A stretch of 64,000 nt of DNA from the NCBI RefSeq assembly GCF_000698125.1, contig NZ_BAXA01000006.1, positions 62,001 to 126,000 on the forward strand. Reading direction: 5' to 3'. Source of the DNA: Geomicrobium sp. JCM 19038. GTDB lineage: Bacteria; Bacillota; Bacilli; Bacillales; Marinococcaceae. This document shows, piece after piece, positions 54,695 through 63,642 of this stretch. Each line of letters opens with the position of its first letter. The first letter of the stretch is position 1. Below the pieces are notes generated by a model, which saw only the letters and a list, made by a program, of their open reading frames with translations, ran no database searches and was not told the origin of the DNA. A program made the position numbers and the translations under genes.

Positions 54695-54932
54695 TGTTAA
54701 TCGAGCTCAAACAAGTAAGATCCCATCATAAAACATAACAATCACCACATAGCTGGTCTTATGGTAGAATTTCTCGCTTATGTTGACCAAAATTTATTGA
54801 AATCCCCTACATAAACCCCCTGGACTACTCTGTTTCTCAGACCAAGGAATTCCTCGCTCATCTAAGAACGTTCTCTTTTCAACGTGTACATGGTACGATA
54901 CGCTTGACTGAACGATTGGATTAGGTGATTTT

Positions 54933-55097
54933 ATGTCTAGACGAATTGTCGTTGCACTTTTAGCTGGAGTGAGTACACTACTCACATTTATAATTCTGCG
55001 TTATTTCTCAGTTGAGCTTACGACCCTTGAACATTGGCTACTTCTTGCCATCATTGTAGGGCTTGCTGTCTTGTTTGGCGCAAAACCTGCAAAGTAA
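54933..55097 (+). CDS. Small two-helix membrane protein, 54 residues
   Basis: ATG 54933 follows AGGTGATTTT. It reads MSRRIVVALLAGVSTLLTFI, then a polar turn (RYFSVELTTLEH), a second helix (LLLAIIVGLAVLF) and GAKPAK. No family recognised. Followed 29 bases later by the methyltransferase gene, so possibly cotranscribed. Confidence 0.6.
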   Translation: MSRRIVVALLAGVSTLLTFIILRYFSVELTTLEHWLLLAIIVGLAVLFGAKPAK

Positions 55098-55126
55098 TTT
55101 TACATAGTAGAAAAGGATGACCACCG

Positions 55127-55858
55127 ATGAATAACATCACAGCGTATTGGGACGAGCGGGCACTTGGCTACTCTAAATCGAGTGTTGAAGAACTATCCGA
55201 TGAAACGAAACACAAATGGCAACAGTATTTACTACACTACATCCCTGCCGGCCAGCAATTGAAATGTCTCGATCTCGGTTGTGGACCTGGTTTTCTTGCC
55301 CTCTTGCTTCAAGAGATGGGCCATACGGTTTATGGTGTTGACACGTCTGAATCGATGATCGAACATGCCAACGCAAATGCGGCGACAAAAGGATTAACAA
55401 TTGATTTCTCTGTTATGGACGCACAGTTGTTGCAATTTGTCTCGGACACGTTTGACTTCATTGTCACTAGAAACGTGACGTGGAACCTTTCTTCACCGGA
55501 ACAAGCATACGATGAATGGTTACGTGTATTGAAACCTGGCGGTCGCTTGCTTAACTTTGATGGTAACCATTATTTGCACCTTTTCGATAATCGCTATGCG
55601 AATTTTCGTAAATCAAAGGCGTACGACGATCCTCATCAAACGGTACACCTTGAAGGAATTAATACGAATATCATTGAGGAAATTGCACGGCATCAGCCTC
55701 TAAGTTCAGTCGAGCGACCTGAATGGGATCTCGCTTTCTTTCAAGATCAATCGGTGAAAATAATCGATATACAAACAACACCAATAACATTCACGAATGA
55801 TAGCTTAGAAACTGAGATGATCATTGAACGCTTCCACCTTTGTATAGAAAAGTCTTAG
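55127..55858 (+). CDS. Class I SAM-dependent methyltransferase
   Basis: The 243-residue protein has motif I CLDLGCGPGFLALLL, VYGVDTSESMIEHA (motif II) and FDFIVTRNVTWNLSSPEQAY (motif IV), followed by LKPGGRLLNFDG. It belongs to the UbiE-like small-molecule methyltransferases. The substrate is unknown. AAAGGATG precedes the ATG. The end overlaps the convergent amidotransferase gene by four bases. Confidence 0.85.
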   Translation: MNNITAYWDERALGYSKSSVEELSDETKHKWQQYLLHYIPAGQQLKCLDLGCGPGFLALLLQEMGHTVYGVDTSESMIEHANANAATKGLTIDFSVMDAQLLQFVSDTFDFIVTRNVTWNLSSPEQAYDEWLRVLKPGGRLLNFDGNHYLHLFDNRYANFRKSKAYDDPHQTVHLEGINTNIIEEIARHQPLSSVERPEWDLAFFQDQSVKIIDIQTTPITFTNDSLETEMIIERFHLCIEKS

Positions 55859-56577
55859 ACCGGCATGTTCACTTTCGCATGATCCACAAAAGCACGGAAT
55901 AACGCTTGGCTGGAAGGACTTTGCACATGGAATTCAGGATGCCATTGCACCGCTAGCACAAATTCGTAATCTCGATGACCAATCGCTTCAACAAGTCCAT
56001 CGTCTGCGACCGCATAAGGCTCAAAGCCTTCTGCTAAGTTCTTAATGCCTTGATGATGATAACTATTAACCTTTAATGTGGTCGTTTGAACGATATCATA
56101 TAGGGAAGAATTAGGATGAATAGACACTTGATGGATTGGACGGTCATACGGTGGCTCTTGCTTATGTAAAATGGGTTCATCTTGCGCAATTTCGGTTGGG
56201 AGGTCTTGATAAAGGCTCCCACCTAAAGCAACATTCATCAGCTGTAGACCACGACAAATACCGAAGGCAGGCTTATTCATGTTTAACACTTCATGGAATA
56301 GCGCATACTCTAATTCATCTTTCTCTTTACATACTTCACCACACAGATTGCTTTTCACTTCTCCATATAACGCCGGGTTCACATCGTGACCGCCGGTAAA
56401 TAGAAAACCGTCATACATACTCGTTAATTGCTGGATCGAAGCCTGATCATTCATAAAAGGTAAGACGACAGGGATTCCACCTGCAAGTTCAATGGCTTCC
56501 ATGTACCCTGGAAGCATCCAATAGCTATTCTTTTCATAATCATAAAGTGGCGTAACTCCAATTACTGGTTTCGTCAT
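55855..56577 (-). CDS. Class I glutamine amidotransferase / gamma-glutamyl-GABA hydrolase family
   Basis: About 240 residues. Catalytic Cys in PAFGICRGLQLMNVALGG and His/Glu in VQWHPEFH. GGHDVNPALYGE and KVNSYHHQGIKNL are typical of the PuuD/class I peptidase C26 family. It hydrolyses gamma-glutamyl conjugates of small amines. Start ATG 56577 follows AGGAGT (GTG at 56580 is also possible). Confidence 0.88.
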   Translation of the reverse strand: MTKPVIGVTPLYDYEKNSYWMLPGYMEAIELAGGIPVVLPFMNDQASIQQLTSMYDGFLFTGGHDVNPALYGEVKSNLCGEVCKEKDELEYALFHEVLNMNKPAFGICRGLQLMNVALGGSLYQDLPTEIAQDEPILHKQEPPYDRPIHQVSIHPNSSLYDIVQTTTLKVNSYHHQGIKNLAEGFEPYAVADDGLVEAIGHRDYEFVLAVQWHPEFHVQSPSSQALFRAFVDHAKVNMPV

Positions 56578-56668
56578 CACTAGTACTCCTTTTTAGCTAC
56601 AAGCATTTCACATTATTAGATAATTCACAAGAGTTGATCTAAAGATCATGAAACGAGGTGCTTTTGTT

Positions 56669-58123
56669 TTGAGATCCTTAAAACAGCGACCCCTTAAACG
56701 ATATACCGTTGGCAAATTTCTATTGCTTTTGCTTCCGTTTTACATTGTGTTTATGATTTATGGCATTTACAAACCTTTGCCAGACGAGTCATTAAGCTAT
56801 GATAGTGGGTGGCACGATGTATCCTCTGCACAACTTTTGCTGGATGAAACGTATACGGATCACGGGGCGGCCGTTCATGACCATGTGATTTTTGAGAAAG
56901 TCGAAGATATGATTCATGAGGCAGAATCATTTATTCTCGTTGATATGTTTTTGTTTAATGACGAATACCCAGCTGACATGGACTTTCCTGAACTTTCGAG
57001 TTGGCTTAGTAGTCATTTAGCTTTAAAGAAAGAACAAAACCCCGATATGACCATTGTTGTTACGACAGATCGCATCAATAGCTTTTACGGCAGTCGTGTT
57101 CCAGAGCATATAGAGTTTATGAGAAGTGTCGGTATTCATGTTGTCTGGACGGACATGTCAAAAGCTCCTGACTCTAACCCGATTTACTCCGGAGCTTGGC
57201 GTGCGTTTATGCAATGGTTTGGGACACCGGCGGGTGGGTATTTGCCGAGTCCATTTAGCTCGGAAGCCGAACCCGTTACGTTACGAGGGTACCTTGATCT
57301 GTTTAATTCAAAAGCAAATCATCGTAAAGTCGTGCTCACTGAACAAAGTGGACTCGTCACATCCGCAAACGCACACGATGCAAGTGCTTATCATTCAAAC
57401 GTCGCCTTTTATGTAGAAGGGGAGCTTGTTCACCATTTATTAGAAACAGAAAAAGCAGTCGCTCGTTTCTCTAGAGCAGAACACGTGTTAGAAACGTTAG
57501 AGGCCAACCCAACAAATCAGAGTTCAGACGAAACTATTCAAGGCAAAGTCGTCACAGAGTATGCCATTAAAACGGAAATTTTGCACACCCTTCAAGAAAG
57601 TGGAGAAGGAAGCGAAGTCTGGCTTGGCTTGTTCTATCTCTCCGATCGAGATGTGATTAATGAATTGAAGGATGCTGCAGAGCGAGGCGCCATCGTTCGA
57701 TTAATTTTAGATGGGAATAGCGAAGCGTTTGGGCATGAGAAAAACGGGGTACCCAACCGTCCTGTTGCAGATGAGCTTGAGCGGGCCCATTCGAACATTC
57801 AAGTTCGCTGGTACAATACGGACGGTGAACAATACCATACAAAAATGATGTACATTAAAAATGGGAATCAAGCCGTCGTTACTGGTGGTTCAGCTAACTT
57901 TACGAGGCGAAACTTAGATGACTACAACTTAGAAACAAACGTGATGTTTGCAGGATCTACTGACCATGAGATGATGCAACAACTAGATGAGTACTTCGTT
58001 CGTTTATGGAATAACGAAGAAGACCGAGAATACACCTTGCCTTACGCGCATTACGGTGAACAACCCCAATGGAAATATTGGCTATATCGTGTTCAAGAAA
58101 GCACTGGTTTATCAGCGTTTTAA
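56669..58123 (+). CDS. Phospholipase D-family membrane protein
   Basis: About 484 residues. An N-terminal helix (FLLLLLPFYIVFMIYGIY) anchors it. Two HKD signatures are present: NHRKVVLTEQSG then SANAHDAS, and YHTKMMYIKNGNQAVVTGGSANFT. The spacing fits cardiolipin synthase-like PLDs, though the family includes phosphatidyltransferases and nucleases. I choose TTG 56669, eight bases behind GAGGTG; the ATG at 56648 has no site. Confidence 0.85.
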   Translation: MRSLKQRPLKRYTVGKFLLLLLPFYIVFMIYGIYKPLPDESLSYDSGWHDVSSAQLLLDETYTDHGAAVHDHVIFEKVEDMIHEAESFILVDMFLFNDEYPADMDFPELSSWLSSHLALKKEQNPDMTIVVTTDRINSFYGSRVPEHIEFMRSVGIHVVWTDMSKAPDSNPIYSGAWRAFMQWFGTPAGGYLPSPFSSEAEPVTLRGYLDLFNSKANHRKVVLTEQSGLVTSANAHDASAYHSNVAFYVEGELVHHLLETEKAVARFSRAEHVLETLEANPTNQSSDETIQGKVVTEYAIKTEILHTLQESGEGSEVWLGLFYLSDRDVINELKDAAERGAIVRLILDGNSEAFGHEKNGVPNRPVADELERAHSNIQVRWYNTDGEQYHTKMMYIKNGNQAVVTGGSANFTRRNLDDYNLETNVMFAGSTDHEMMQQLDEYFVRLWNNEEDREYTLPYAHYGEQPQWKYWLYRVQESTGLSAF

Positions 58124-58151
58124 CCAAAATAAACGCGTTGCCTTCAATAGA

Positions 58152-58190
58152 GGTGCAGACATAAATGAATGTCGTCTGCACCGTTTATTC
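58152..58190 (+). terminator. Terminator after the PLD gene
   Basis: GGTGCAGAC and GTCTGCACC with a 13-base loop, then GTTTATTC. Confidence 0.7.
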
Positions 58191-58230
58191 GTCGACTGGT
58201 CTTACCAACCTTGCTCACTAAGGAGAATTT

Positions 58231-58704
58231 ATGTTACTTATTGCTTCTTACCTCATCGTCTTATTGTTACTTAGTGTTGTATCCGGCGTGTTCCTCCTCG
58301 CCTTAGGGTTTGCAGGTTCGTTAACGCCATTTCAACTCGTCATCGCCTTAAGCGCTGCACTCATCATGTCCTTTTTGACGTTCAACTCTTATTTCCGTCG
58401 GCACATGCCAGAATCCGATGTGCTTGAAGAGCTGAGGACTCGCAACTTCCATGTTACGTTGCTCTTCATAAGCCTTTGGTTAGCAACATGTAGCACCTTG
58501 CTCTCATCGTTGTTCGTTACACCCTATCACGTATGGATCTTTTATCTAACCCCTTTTCTCCTAACGTTTGTCTGCCTTCTTCACGTCCGTCATGTTCTTC
58601 AGAAAAAGGTTCAGTACACACTTGCTTTTCCCACGATCGTCTTTGTTGTTACCGTTACGTATACGGTCCATCTGTTCATCATTTATTTCAGAGAGCTCAT
58701 GTGA
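58231..58704 (+). CDS. Five-helix membrane protein, unknown
   Basis: The 157-residue protein has about five hydrophobic segments (LLIASYLIVLLLLSVVSGVF first), with a charged loop FRRHMPESDVLEEL after helix 2. No family is recognised. AAGGAGA precedes the ATG. Convergent with the SdpI-like gene, 13 bases apart. Confidence 0.65.
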   Translation: MLLIASYLIVLLLLSVVSGVFLLALGFAGSLTPFQLVIALSAALIMSFLTFNSYFRRHMPESDVLEELRTRNFHVTLLFISLWLATCSTLLSSLFVTPYHVWIFYLTPFLLTFVCLLHVRHVLQKKVQYTLAFPTIVFVVTVTYTVHLFIIYFRELM

Positions 58705-58717
58705 TGATGAAAGAGAG

Positions 58718-59257
58718 CTAAGAAACGAATCGCAGCTCCGATGCAAAACGGATCACTAAAAATAAAATCGTAAGTCCGAGTACGATAAAAAACAACGTTA
58801 TTGTGTATGGCGCAAAGATCGCCCCAATCATAAGGAGTCCGCTAATGACAAATGCAAAAGAAAATGGGCGAATACTGTTATTCCACACTTTGGCGGAAAG
58901 TGTCTCTTCATGAATTTTAAACCGATGCAATTGATTTCCCATCACGCAGAATACGAGTCCAACACTGAATGGACCGATAACTAGCGGATCAAGCCATAAC
59001 CCAAGTACATACAAGTTCATTACGTGAAGAAGAACGAATAGTACGAAAACAACGCTCGCAATCACTATAGTTAAGCCTGAACGATAGCGATTGTACTGTT
59101 CTTGGTGTGCATTCAATCGATTTGTCAAGACATGCAACCCAACAACTCCGATCATAGTCACCGGATAAACAAATGCATCGACTCCGCCACCGTGCAAACT
59201 GTAATAAATCACGCTACTTACAACACCAGCAATCGTTAGCAAAACCATTACGAACAT
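58718..59257 (-). CDS. sdpI: SdpI-like immunity membrane protein
   Basis: The 179-residue protein has six helices and the SdpI core near residues 95-150: VGLVFCVMGNQLHRFK, then VWNNSIRPFSFAFVISGLL, matching the GN...W...R/H...G signature of SdpI. It is five bases behind an SdpR-like gene. In B. subtilis SdpI confers immunity to the SdpC toxin and sequesters SdpR. No sdpABC genes are here, so it would be an orphan immunity pair or serve another toxin. Confidence 0.7.
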   Translation of the reverse strand: MFVMVLLTIAGVVSSVIYYSLHGGGVDAFVYPVTMIGVVGLHVLTNRLNAHQEQYNRYRSGLTIVIASVVFVLFVLLHVMNLYVLGLWLDPLVIGPFSVGLVFCVMGNQLHRFKIHEETLSAKVWNNSIRPFSFAFVISGLLMIGAIFAPYTITLFFIVLGLTILFLVIRFASELRFVS

Positions 59258-59262
59258 CTTAA

Positions 59263-59529
59263 CTATTCCTCCTTATTAAATTTCATCAACCACCTAACGA
59301 CTTCTTGGAACACGGACGTATTCAGTGAATACAACACATACTGCCCTTGCTTTTTGGCATACACTAACTCCGCTTGCTTTAAGATATTGAGATGTTGTGA
59401 AATGCCCGCTTTACTCATCGTAAATTGATCGGCAATCTCTCCTGCTGTATGATCTTTCTCATGAAGAATATCCAATATTCTCCTTCGATTCTCATCTGAA
59501 AGCGCCTTATACACATCGTTGTTTAGCAT
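59263..59529 (-). CDS. sdpR: SdpR-family ArsR autorepressor
   Basis: The 88-residue protein (MLNNDVYKALSDENRRRILDI) has a winged helix (TAGEIADQFTMSKAGISQHLNILKQAELV) and a wing KKQGQYVLYSLNTSVFQEVV, near-identical in style to SdpR. No metal-site cysteines or histidine cluster. It probably represses its own operon through the palindrome at 59555-59582. AGGAGAG precedes the ATG. Confidence 0.82.
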   Translation of the reverse strand: MLNNDVYKALSDENRRRILDILHEKDHTAGEIADQFTMSKAGISQHLNILKQAELVYAKKQGQYVLYSLNTSVFQEVVRWLMKFNKEE

Positions 59530-59554
59530 CGTTCTCTCCTACTAACGTTCATCT

Positions 59555-59582
59555 ATTTAAGTATTTAAGTAATTACTTAAAT
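59555..59582. promoter_or_regulatory. Likely SdpR operator
   Basis: ATTTAAGTAATTACTTAAAT at 59563-59582 is a perfect 20-base palindrome, preceded immediately by another ATTTAAGT (59555-59562). It lies 26 bases before the repressor start. Confidence 0.7.
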
Positions 59583-59617
59583 ATAAACATAACAATCCAT
59601 ATTTTTCAAGTCCAATA

Positions 59618-59656
59618 AAAAACCAGAATCGATGGTTTGTCGATTCTGGCTTTTTC
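59618..59656 (-). terminator. Terminator of tatC (bidirectional)
   Basis: CCAGAATCGA and TCGATTCTGG around 7 bases, with A/T runs on both flanks, two bases after the tatC stop. Confidence 0.9.
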
Positions 59657-59658
59657 AC

Positions 59659-60411
59659 TTATGCCTCTGTGCTTTCTTCCTTGTTTGCTTCTTTGCTTGC
59701 TTTTCTCTTAATCACTTTTTTGGATACGTAAATTCCAACTTCGTACAAGATAATAAATGGAATGACAACAAGGAATGGTGTAAAGAAGTCAGGTGGTGTA
59801 ATTAACGTTGAAATGACTAAAAGAAAGAAGTACGCATACTTTCTTGATTTTGCAAACGTCTCTGGTTCAACAATTCCAAGTGATGTTAAAGCCATAATAA
59901 CGAGCGGCAGTTGGAAGACAAATCCAATCGGTATCGTCGTCATCATGAGGAAAGAGAAGTACTCAGACGCTGTAATCATCATGTTAAAATGCATTTCACC
60001 TAGCTCAATAAAGAACATAAATGCAATTGGATGGATGACAAAATAACCAAACGAGAGCCCTAAGACGAAACAGAGAAATACAGCAGGTATGTAGTTGAAC
60101 ATCAGTTTAGACTCACGTGCACTTAACGCAGGTTTAACAAATCGCCACGCTTCAAACACGATATACGGCAGTGATAAGCCGACACTAAGTATCCCAGACA
60201 AATAAAAATACAATTTAATGGCATCTAGCGGACCGAGCATAACGAGCTCAAAGTCACCGACTAAGATATCCATATAAAACCGTAACAATATAAACATGGT
60301 AATAAAAAGTAATGAAAAAATGATCAGTGTTCGAATGACAGCTCCTCGTAACACGGATATATGATCCAATGTTGGCTGTCGATTCATTTCCTCAGTTGTT
60401 GTTCCACTCAT
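59659..60411 (-). CDS. tatC: Twin-arginine translocase subunit TatC
   Basis: About 250 residues with six helices. [14 protein letters not shown] is the N-terminal cytosolic region, and [23 protein letters not shown] and [22 protein letters not shown] follow the TatC plan, including the Glu of FIELGEMHF. TatC recognises the RR signal and docks TatA. I start at ATG 60411; TTG 60441 has a weaker AAGAGATG. It lies 477 bases from tatA with a terminator between, so it has its own promoter. Confidence 0.9.
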
Positions 60412-60887
60412 GGCAACAGACCTGTTACTAACAACACGCAAAACATCTCTTTAGTGATTCTAAAGAGACATTCCTCATTATAAAAAACTGTTACTAGTAA
60501 CAGTTTCACCTCGCTTTCCTATGTTAATCATTACGAGCACTATTTTGATAGGTTCCACAAAGACGTTTCCCCTTAAGCACGAGCATCCATTTAGGTTCAA
60601 ACCACGTCCAATTATTCTATCATGCTTCTGACCAATGCTTATCATTCACTCGTATCGTTTCTTATTGGAGAAAGTCAAAATCAAACTCTAGTGACCGACC
60701 CCTTAATTTAGTTGTATGTATTCGTTCAAATGAAGAAGTTTTACTAAGTTTACAAGCTATGAAACTATATTAAATCGAACATGAACCACAACTATTAAAT
60801 ATAGCGATACTCCAGCCATCTGTCTATACTTATATTCTTTAATTTCATGCTAAATACGAGAAAAGCTGAGAACAAGGTTCTCAGCAA
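60412..60887. other. 476-base tatC leader
   Basis: Contains the perfect palindrome 60485-60506 and the tatA terminator at the right edge. A promoter is expected but no convincing -35/-10 pair stands out. No gene seen. Confidence 0.5.
60485..60506. promoter_or_regulatory. 22-base perfect palindrome upstream of tatC
   Basis: AAACTGTTACTAGTAACAGT plus TT is fully self-complementary. A second partial copy (TGTTACTAACAACA) follows at about 60423-60436. This is a likely operator. Confidence 0.6.
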
Positions 60888-60888
60888 T
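60864..60888 (-). terminator. Terminator of the tatA/GMC operon
   Basis: Minus strand: GCTGAGAAC, CTT loop, GTTCTCAGC, TTTTC. Begins right after tatA. Confidence 0.9.
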
Positions 60889-61121
60889 TAATCTTTCTTT
60901 TGATCAACATTCGCAATCGTCGTAACTTGAGCTGCTTTCGGTACGTCCTGATCAGCCTTAGTGTCTTCATCATCCATTAACTTGTTGGTCGTCTTCTTAA
61001 ATTCTGAGATCGTTTGTCCAAACGCTCCACCAATCTCTGGTAACTTCTTCGGTCCAAAGATTAACAATGCTAATAGTAGAATAAGAATCAAACTCGGGAT
61101 TCCGATGTTTAATGGACTCAT
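60888..61121 (-). CDS. tatA: Twin-arginine translocase subunit TatA
   Basis: The 77-residue protein has the N-terminal helix [21 protein letters not shown] with the F-G-P turn, then the amphipathic helix [10 protein letters not shown] and a charged tail. It builds the translocation pore. AAGGAGGGAACGAG site; 13 bases behind the GMC gene. Confidence 0.92.
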   Translation of the reverse strand: MSPLNIGIPSLILILLLALLIFGPKKLPEIGGAFGQTISEFKKTTNKLMDDEDTKADQDVPKAAQVTTIANVDQKKD

Positions 61122-61134
61122 ACTCGTTCCCTCC

Positions 61135-62862
61135 TTAGTTACCGTCTACTACTAATTGTCTAGGGTCATCGATATAATCAAGAATGCCTTCAGCTGCTCT
61201 GTAGGCAAGCGCTGCAACGGTTGGGGTCGGGTTGTTTCCTCCGTTATGTGAAAACGTAGACGCTCCTGCCACGAACAAATTCTCACAATCCCATACTTGA
61301 GAATAGTTGTTCACAACAGATGTTTCACTAGACGCTCCCATAATCGTACCCCCGGTATTATGAGTCGTCTGATACGGGACAATATCATAATCTCCTGTCG
61401 CATGGTTTACTTCTTCAACGATGTCCGCACCCATCTGCTCCATAATTTCCATCGCTCGTTCAGCTTGATATTTTGCTAGATTACGATCTTGATCTGTGAA
61501 ATTGTACGTAACTCGAAGCAACGGATCACCGTTCTCATCCGTATATGTCGGATCTAAATCTAAATAATTGTATCGATATGGTAAGCTCGCACCTTGACTT
61601 TGTATGTGCAATTGTCGGTAAAAGTAGTGTGTTGATGCTTCTTTGAACTCTTTGCCCCAAGACTTCGTCCCTTCTGGAACCGGGTTCGTATCAATCGGAC
61701 GATTCCCCGTTTGGTGCAACCCTAAGACCCCACCGTGGATAAAGTCTAGATCAGAATGATCAAAGTTGTCCGCATTATAGTCCTCTACTCCACCACCGAG
61801 AGCACCTGCTCCCGCATAAAGATTAAACTTCTTATCTTCGAAAAAACCATCTGCTCCTGAAATGATCTGATAACAATAATGCTTCCCTACCACGCCTTCT
61901 TCTGTTTCAGGGTCATACGGTTGACCAATTCCTGATTGCAACAGCAAGCGCGTATTGTTCATCACGTAAGTCGTAATAATAACGATATCCGCAGGTTGAA
62001 AATACTCTTGATCGTCGGTTCCATCAATATAATAAACACCTGTCGCAACACCATCTTCATGGCCGATCTCTCGTACGTTAGCATGGGTCTTAATCTCAAA
62101 GTTCCCTGTCTTTAAAGCCGTTGGGATTACCGTAATCAATGGATCAGACTTCGCTTGATAATCACAGCCGAACCGTTCACAAAATGAGCAATATTGACAT
62201 TGATAAATCGTCTGTCCATCAGGGTTCGTATAATTCTCTGAAAGATTTGCTGATGGTCGTTGATGTGGATGCAAGCCAAGCTCACTAGATGCTTCTTTGA
62301 ACAATCGAATGGCTGGGGATTCTTTCATTGGTGGCGTTGGGTACTCTTCTGACATTTCAGGAGTCATTTCGTTTTGTTCTCCGGAAATACCCGCCATCTT
62401 CTCCCACTTCGTATAGTAAGGTTCGATCTCCTCGTATGTAATGCCCCAATCTTGAATCGTAATGTCTTCGTCTACTTTTCCTTCACCGTATTGCTCTAAC
62501 GTCATCGTCTGGATTTGGAAATCATATGGGAAGAACCGTGGTGCTTGTCCATTCCAGTGGATTCCAGCGCCTCCAACGTCTGTACCGAGCAAGTATGAAC
62601 CGAGTTGTCTCATCGGTAATGCAGTCATGTCTGTTGTGTTACGAATCGTTTGCGTTTCTCTTGAGAGATCTTGCATTAATTCATGATCAAGTGCGTATCG
62701 CAGTTCGTCTTTTTGCATGATAAAATCATCAGGTGTACGTTCTCCACCGCGCTCAAGGCCAATGACTTCAATCCCAGCTTTCGTAAGCTCTGAAGCAATA
62801 ATTCCTCCTGCCCAACCGACGCCAACAACAACCGCTTGTTTTTTAGGTAATTCTATCGCCAT
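61135..62862 (-). CDS. GMC-family FAD oxidoreductase (gluconate 2-dehydrogenase-like large subunit)
   Basis: Length 575. [20 protein letters not shown] (FAD-binding), [19 protein letters not shown] and the C-terminal [21 protein letters not shown] are GMC motifs. [18 protein letters not shown] adds four cysteines. It lacks an export signal and probably travels to the outside with the RR-bearing small subunit (hitchhiking). Substrate may be a sugar acid or polyol. No cytochrome c subunit is adjacent. Confidence 0.88.
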   Translation of the reverse strand: MAIELPKKQAVVVGVGWAGGIIASELTKAGIEVIGLERGGERTPDDFIMQKDELRYALDHELMQDLSRETQTIRNTTDMTALPMRQLGSYLLGTDVGGAGIHWNGQAPRFFPYDFQIQTMTLEQYGEGKVDEDITIQDWGITYEEIEPYYTKWEKMAGISGEQNEMTPEMSEEYPTPPMKESPAIRLFKEASSELGLHPHQRPSANLSENYTNPDGQTIYQCQYCSFCERFGCDYQAKSDPLITVIPTALKTGNFEIKTHANVREIGHEDGVATGVYYIDGTDDQEYFQPADIVIITTYVMNNTRLLLQSGIGQPYDPETEEGVVGKHYCYQIISGADGFFEDKKFNLYAGAGALGGGVEDYNADNFDHSDLDFIHGGVLGLHQTGNRPIDTNPVPEGTKSWGKEFKEASTHYFYRQLHIQSQGASLPYRYNYLDLDPTYTDENGDPLLRVTYNFTDQDRNLAKYQAERAMEIMEQMGADIVEEVNHATGDYDIVPYQTTHNTGGTIMGASSETSVVNNYSQVWDCENLFVAGASTFSHNGGNNPTPTVAALAYRAAEGILDYIDDPRQLVVDGN

Positions 62863-62877
62863 ATGTCTCAGTCCTTT

Positions 62878-63642
62878 TTACGTATGATGGTCGTGTAAGC
62901 TTACTGGTTCAATATCATGGAATTCTTCGTCCTCAATGATGTCCATGTTATTCATCAACCCACCTGGGTACTGTTTCATTCTCCACCCGTCCATGTTTAA
63001 GTTTCCGCCATATACTGGGTCAGAATAAACACCACGAAGCGTTGCCTTTCTTAGAAGCTCAAAAAACTGAGAAGAACTCATGCCTCTCATTTCTACATCT
63101 CCAGATTCAAAGCTCTCAAGAATCTCATCTTGTTGCTCGTCCGTTAAATCGTAATAAGCTTCGCCTTCAAAGTTCGCTTTCGCTTGATTTTGAATGAGAC
63201 GAACGCCTTTCAAAAATGCATCGCGACGATTAAGAGCCGACTGGTTTCCTTGCGTCTCTGCACCATCTTCAAACGGACCATCCATATATTCACGTGCATT
63301 GAATCCCCATGAGCCAGCTAGTTGCCGATCAATAAAATACGGAACTGCTAAAGATACAGCTCCTGGACCAATCTCATCTTCAGGGAAAATTCGCTCGACT
63401 GCTGCACTAAGTACTCGAAAATCTTCTTGTCGCTTAAAAAACATTCGGGCTCTCATATAATCGTCACTTGAACCGTGATCATGATCACCATTACCGTTCT
63501 CTGATGCTGTCTGTGTGCTTGACGATGGGTTTATGAGAAAACTTCCGAGCAACGTACCGCCAACTAATCCACCGACTGCGAAACTACCGTTTCGAATAAA
63601 CTCTCGTCTCGTGAGCCCTTCTGACTTCTTTTCTTCTGACAT
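62878..63642 (-). CDS. Gluconate 2-dehydrogenase subunit 3-family protein with Tat signal
   Basis: About 254 residues. The N-terminus contains EGLTRREFIRNGSFAVGG, a twin-arginine signal followed by a hydrophobic stretch (LVGGTLLGSFLI). The DUF (gluconate_2-dh3) domain includes RIFPEDEIGPGAVSLAVPYFID. It escorts the GMC subunit across the membrane and may shape the active site. ATG 63642 after GGAGGGG, not the overlapping ATG 63648. Confidence 0.9.
   Translation of the reverse strand: MSEEKKSEGLTRREFIRNGSFAVGGLVGGTLLGSFLINPSSSTQTASENGNGDHDHGSSDDYMRARMFFKRQEDFRVLSAAVERIFPEDEIGPGAVSLAVPYFIDRQLAGSWGFNAREYMDGPFEDGAETQGNQSALNRRDAFLKGVRLIQNQAKANFEGEAYYDLTDEQQDEILESFESGDVEMRGMSSSQFFELLRKATLRGVYSDPVYGGNLNMDGWRMKQYPGGLMNNMDIIEDEEFHDIEPVSLHDHHT

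Noticed and set aside
60640-60720. Possible tatC promoter (TTGACT on the minus strand)
   Set aside because: No acceptable -10 at a 16-18 base spacing.
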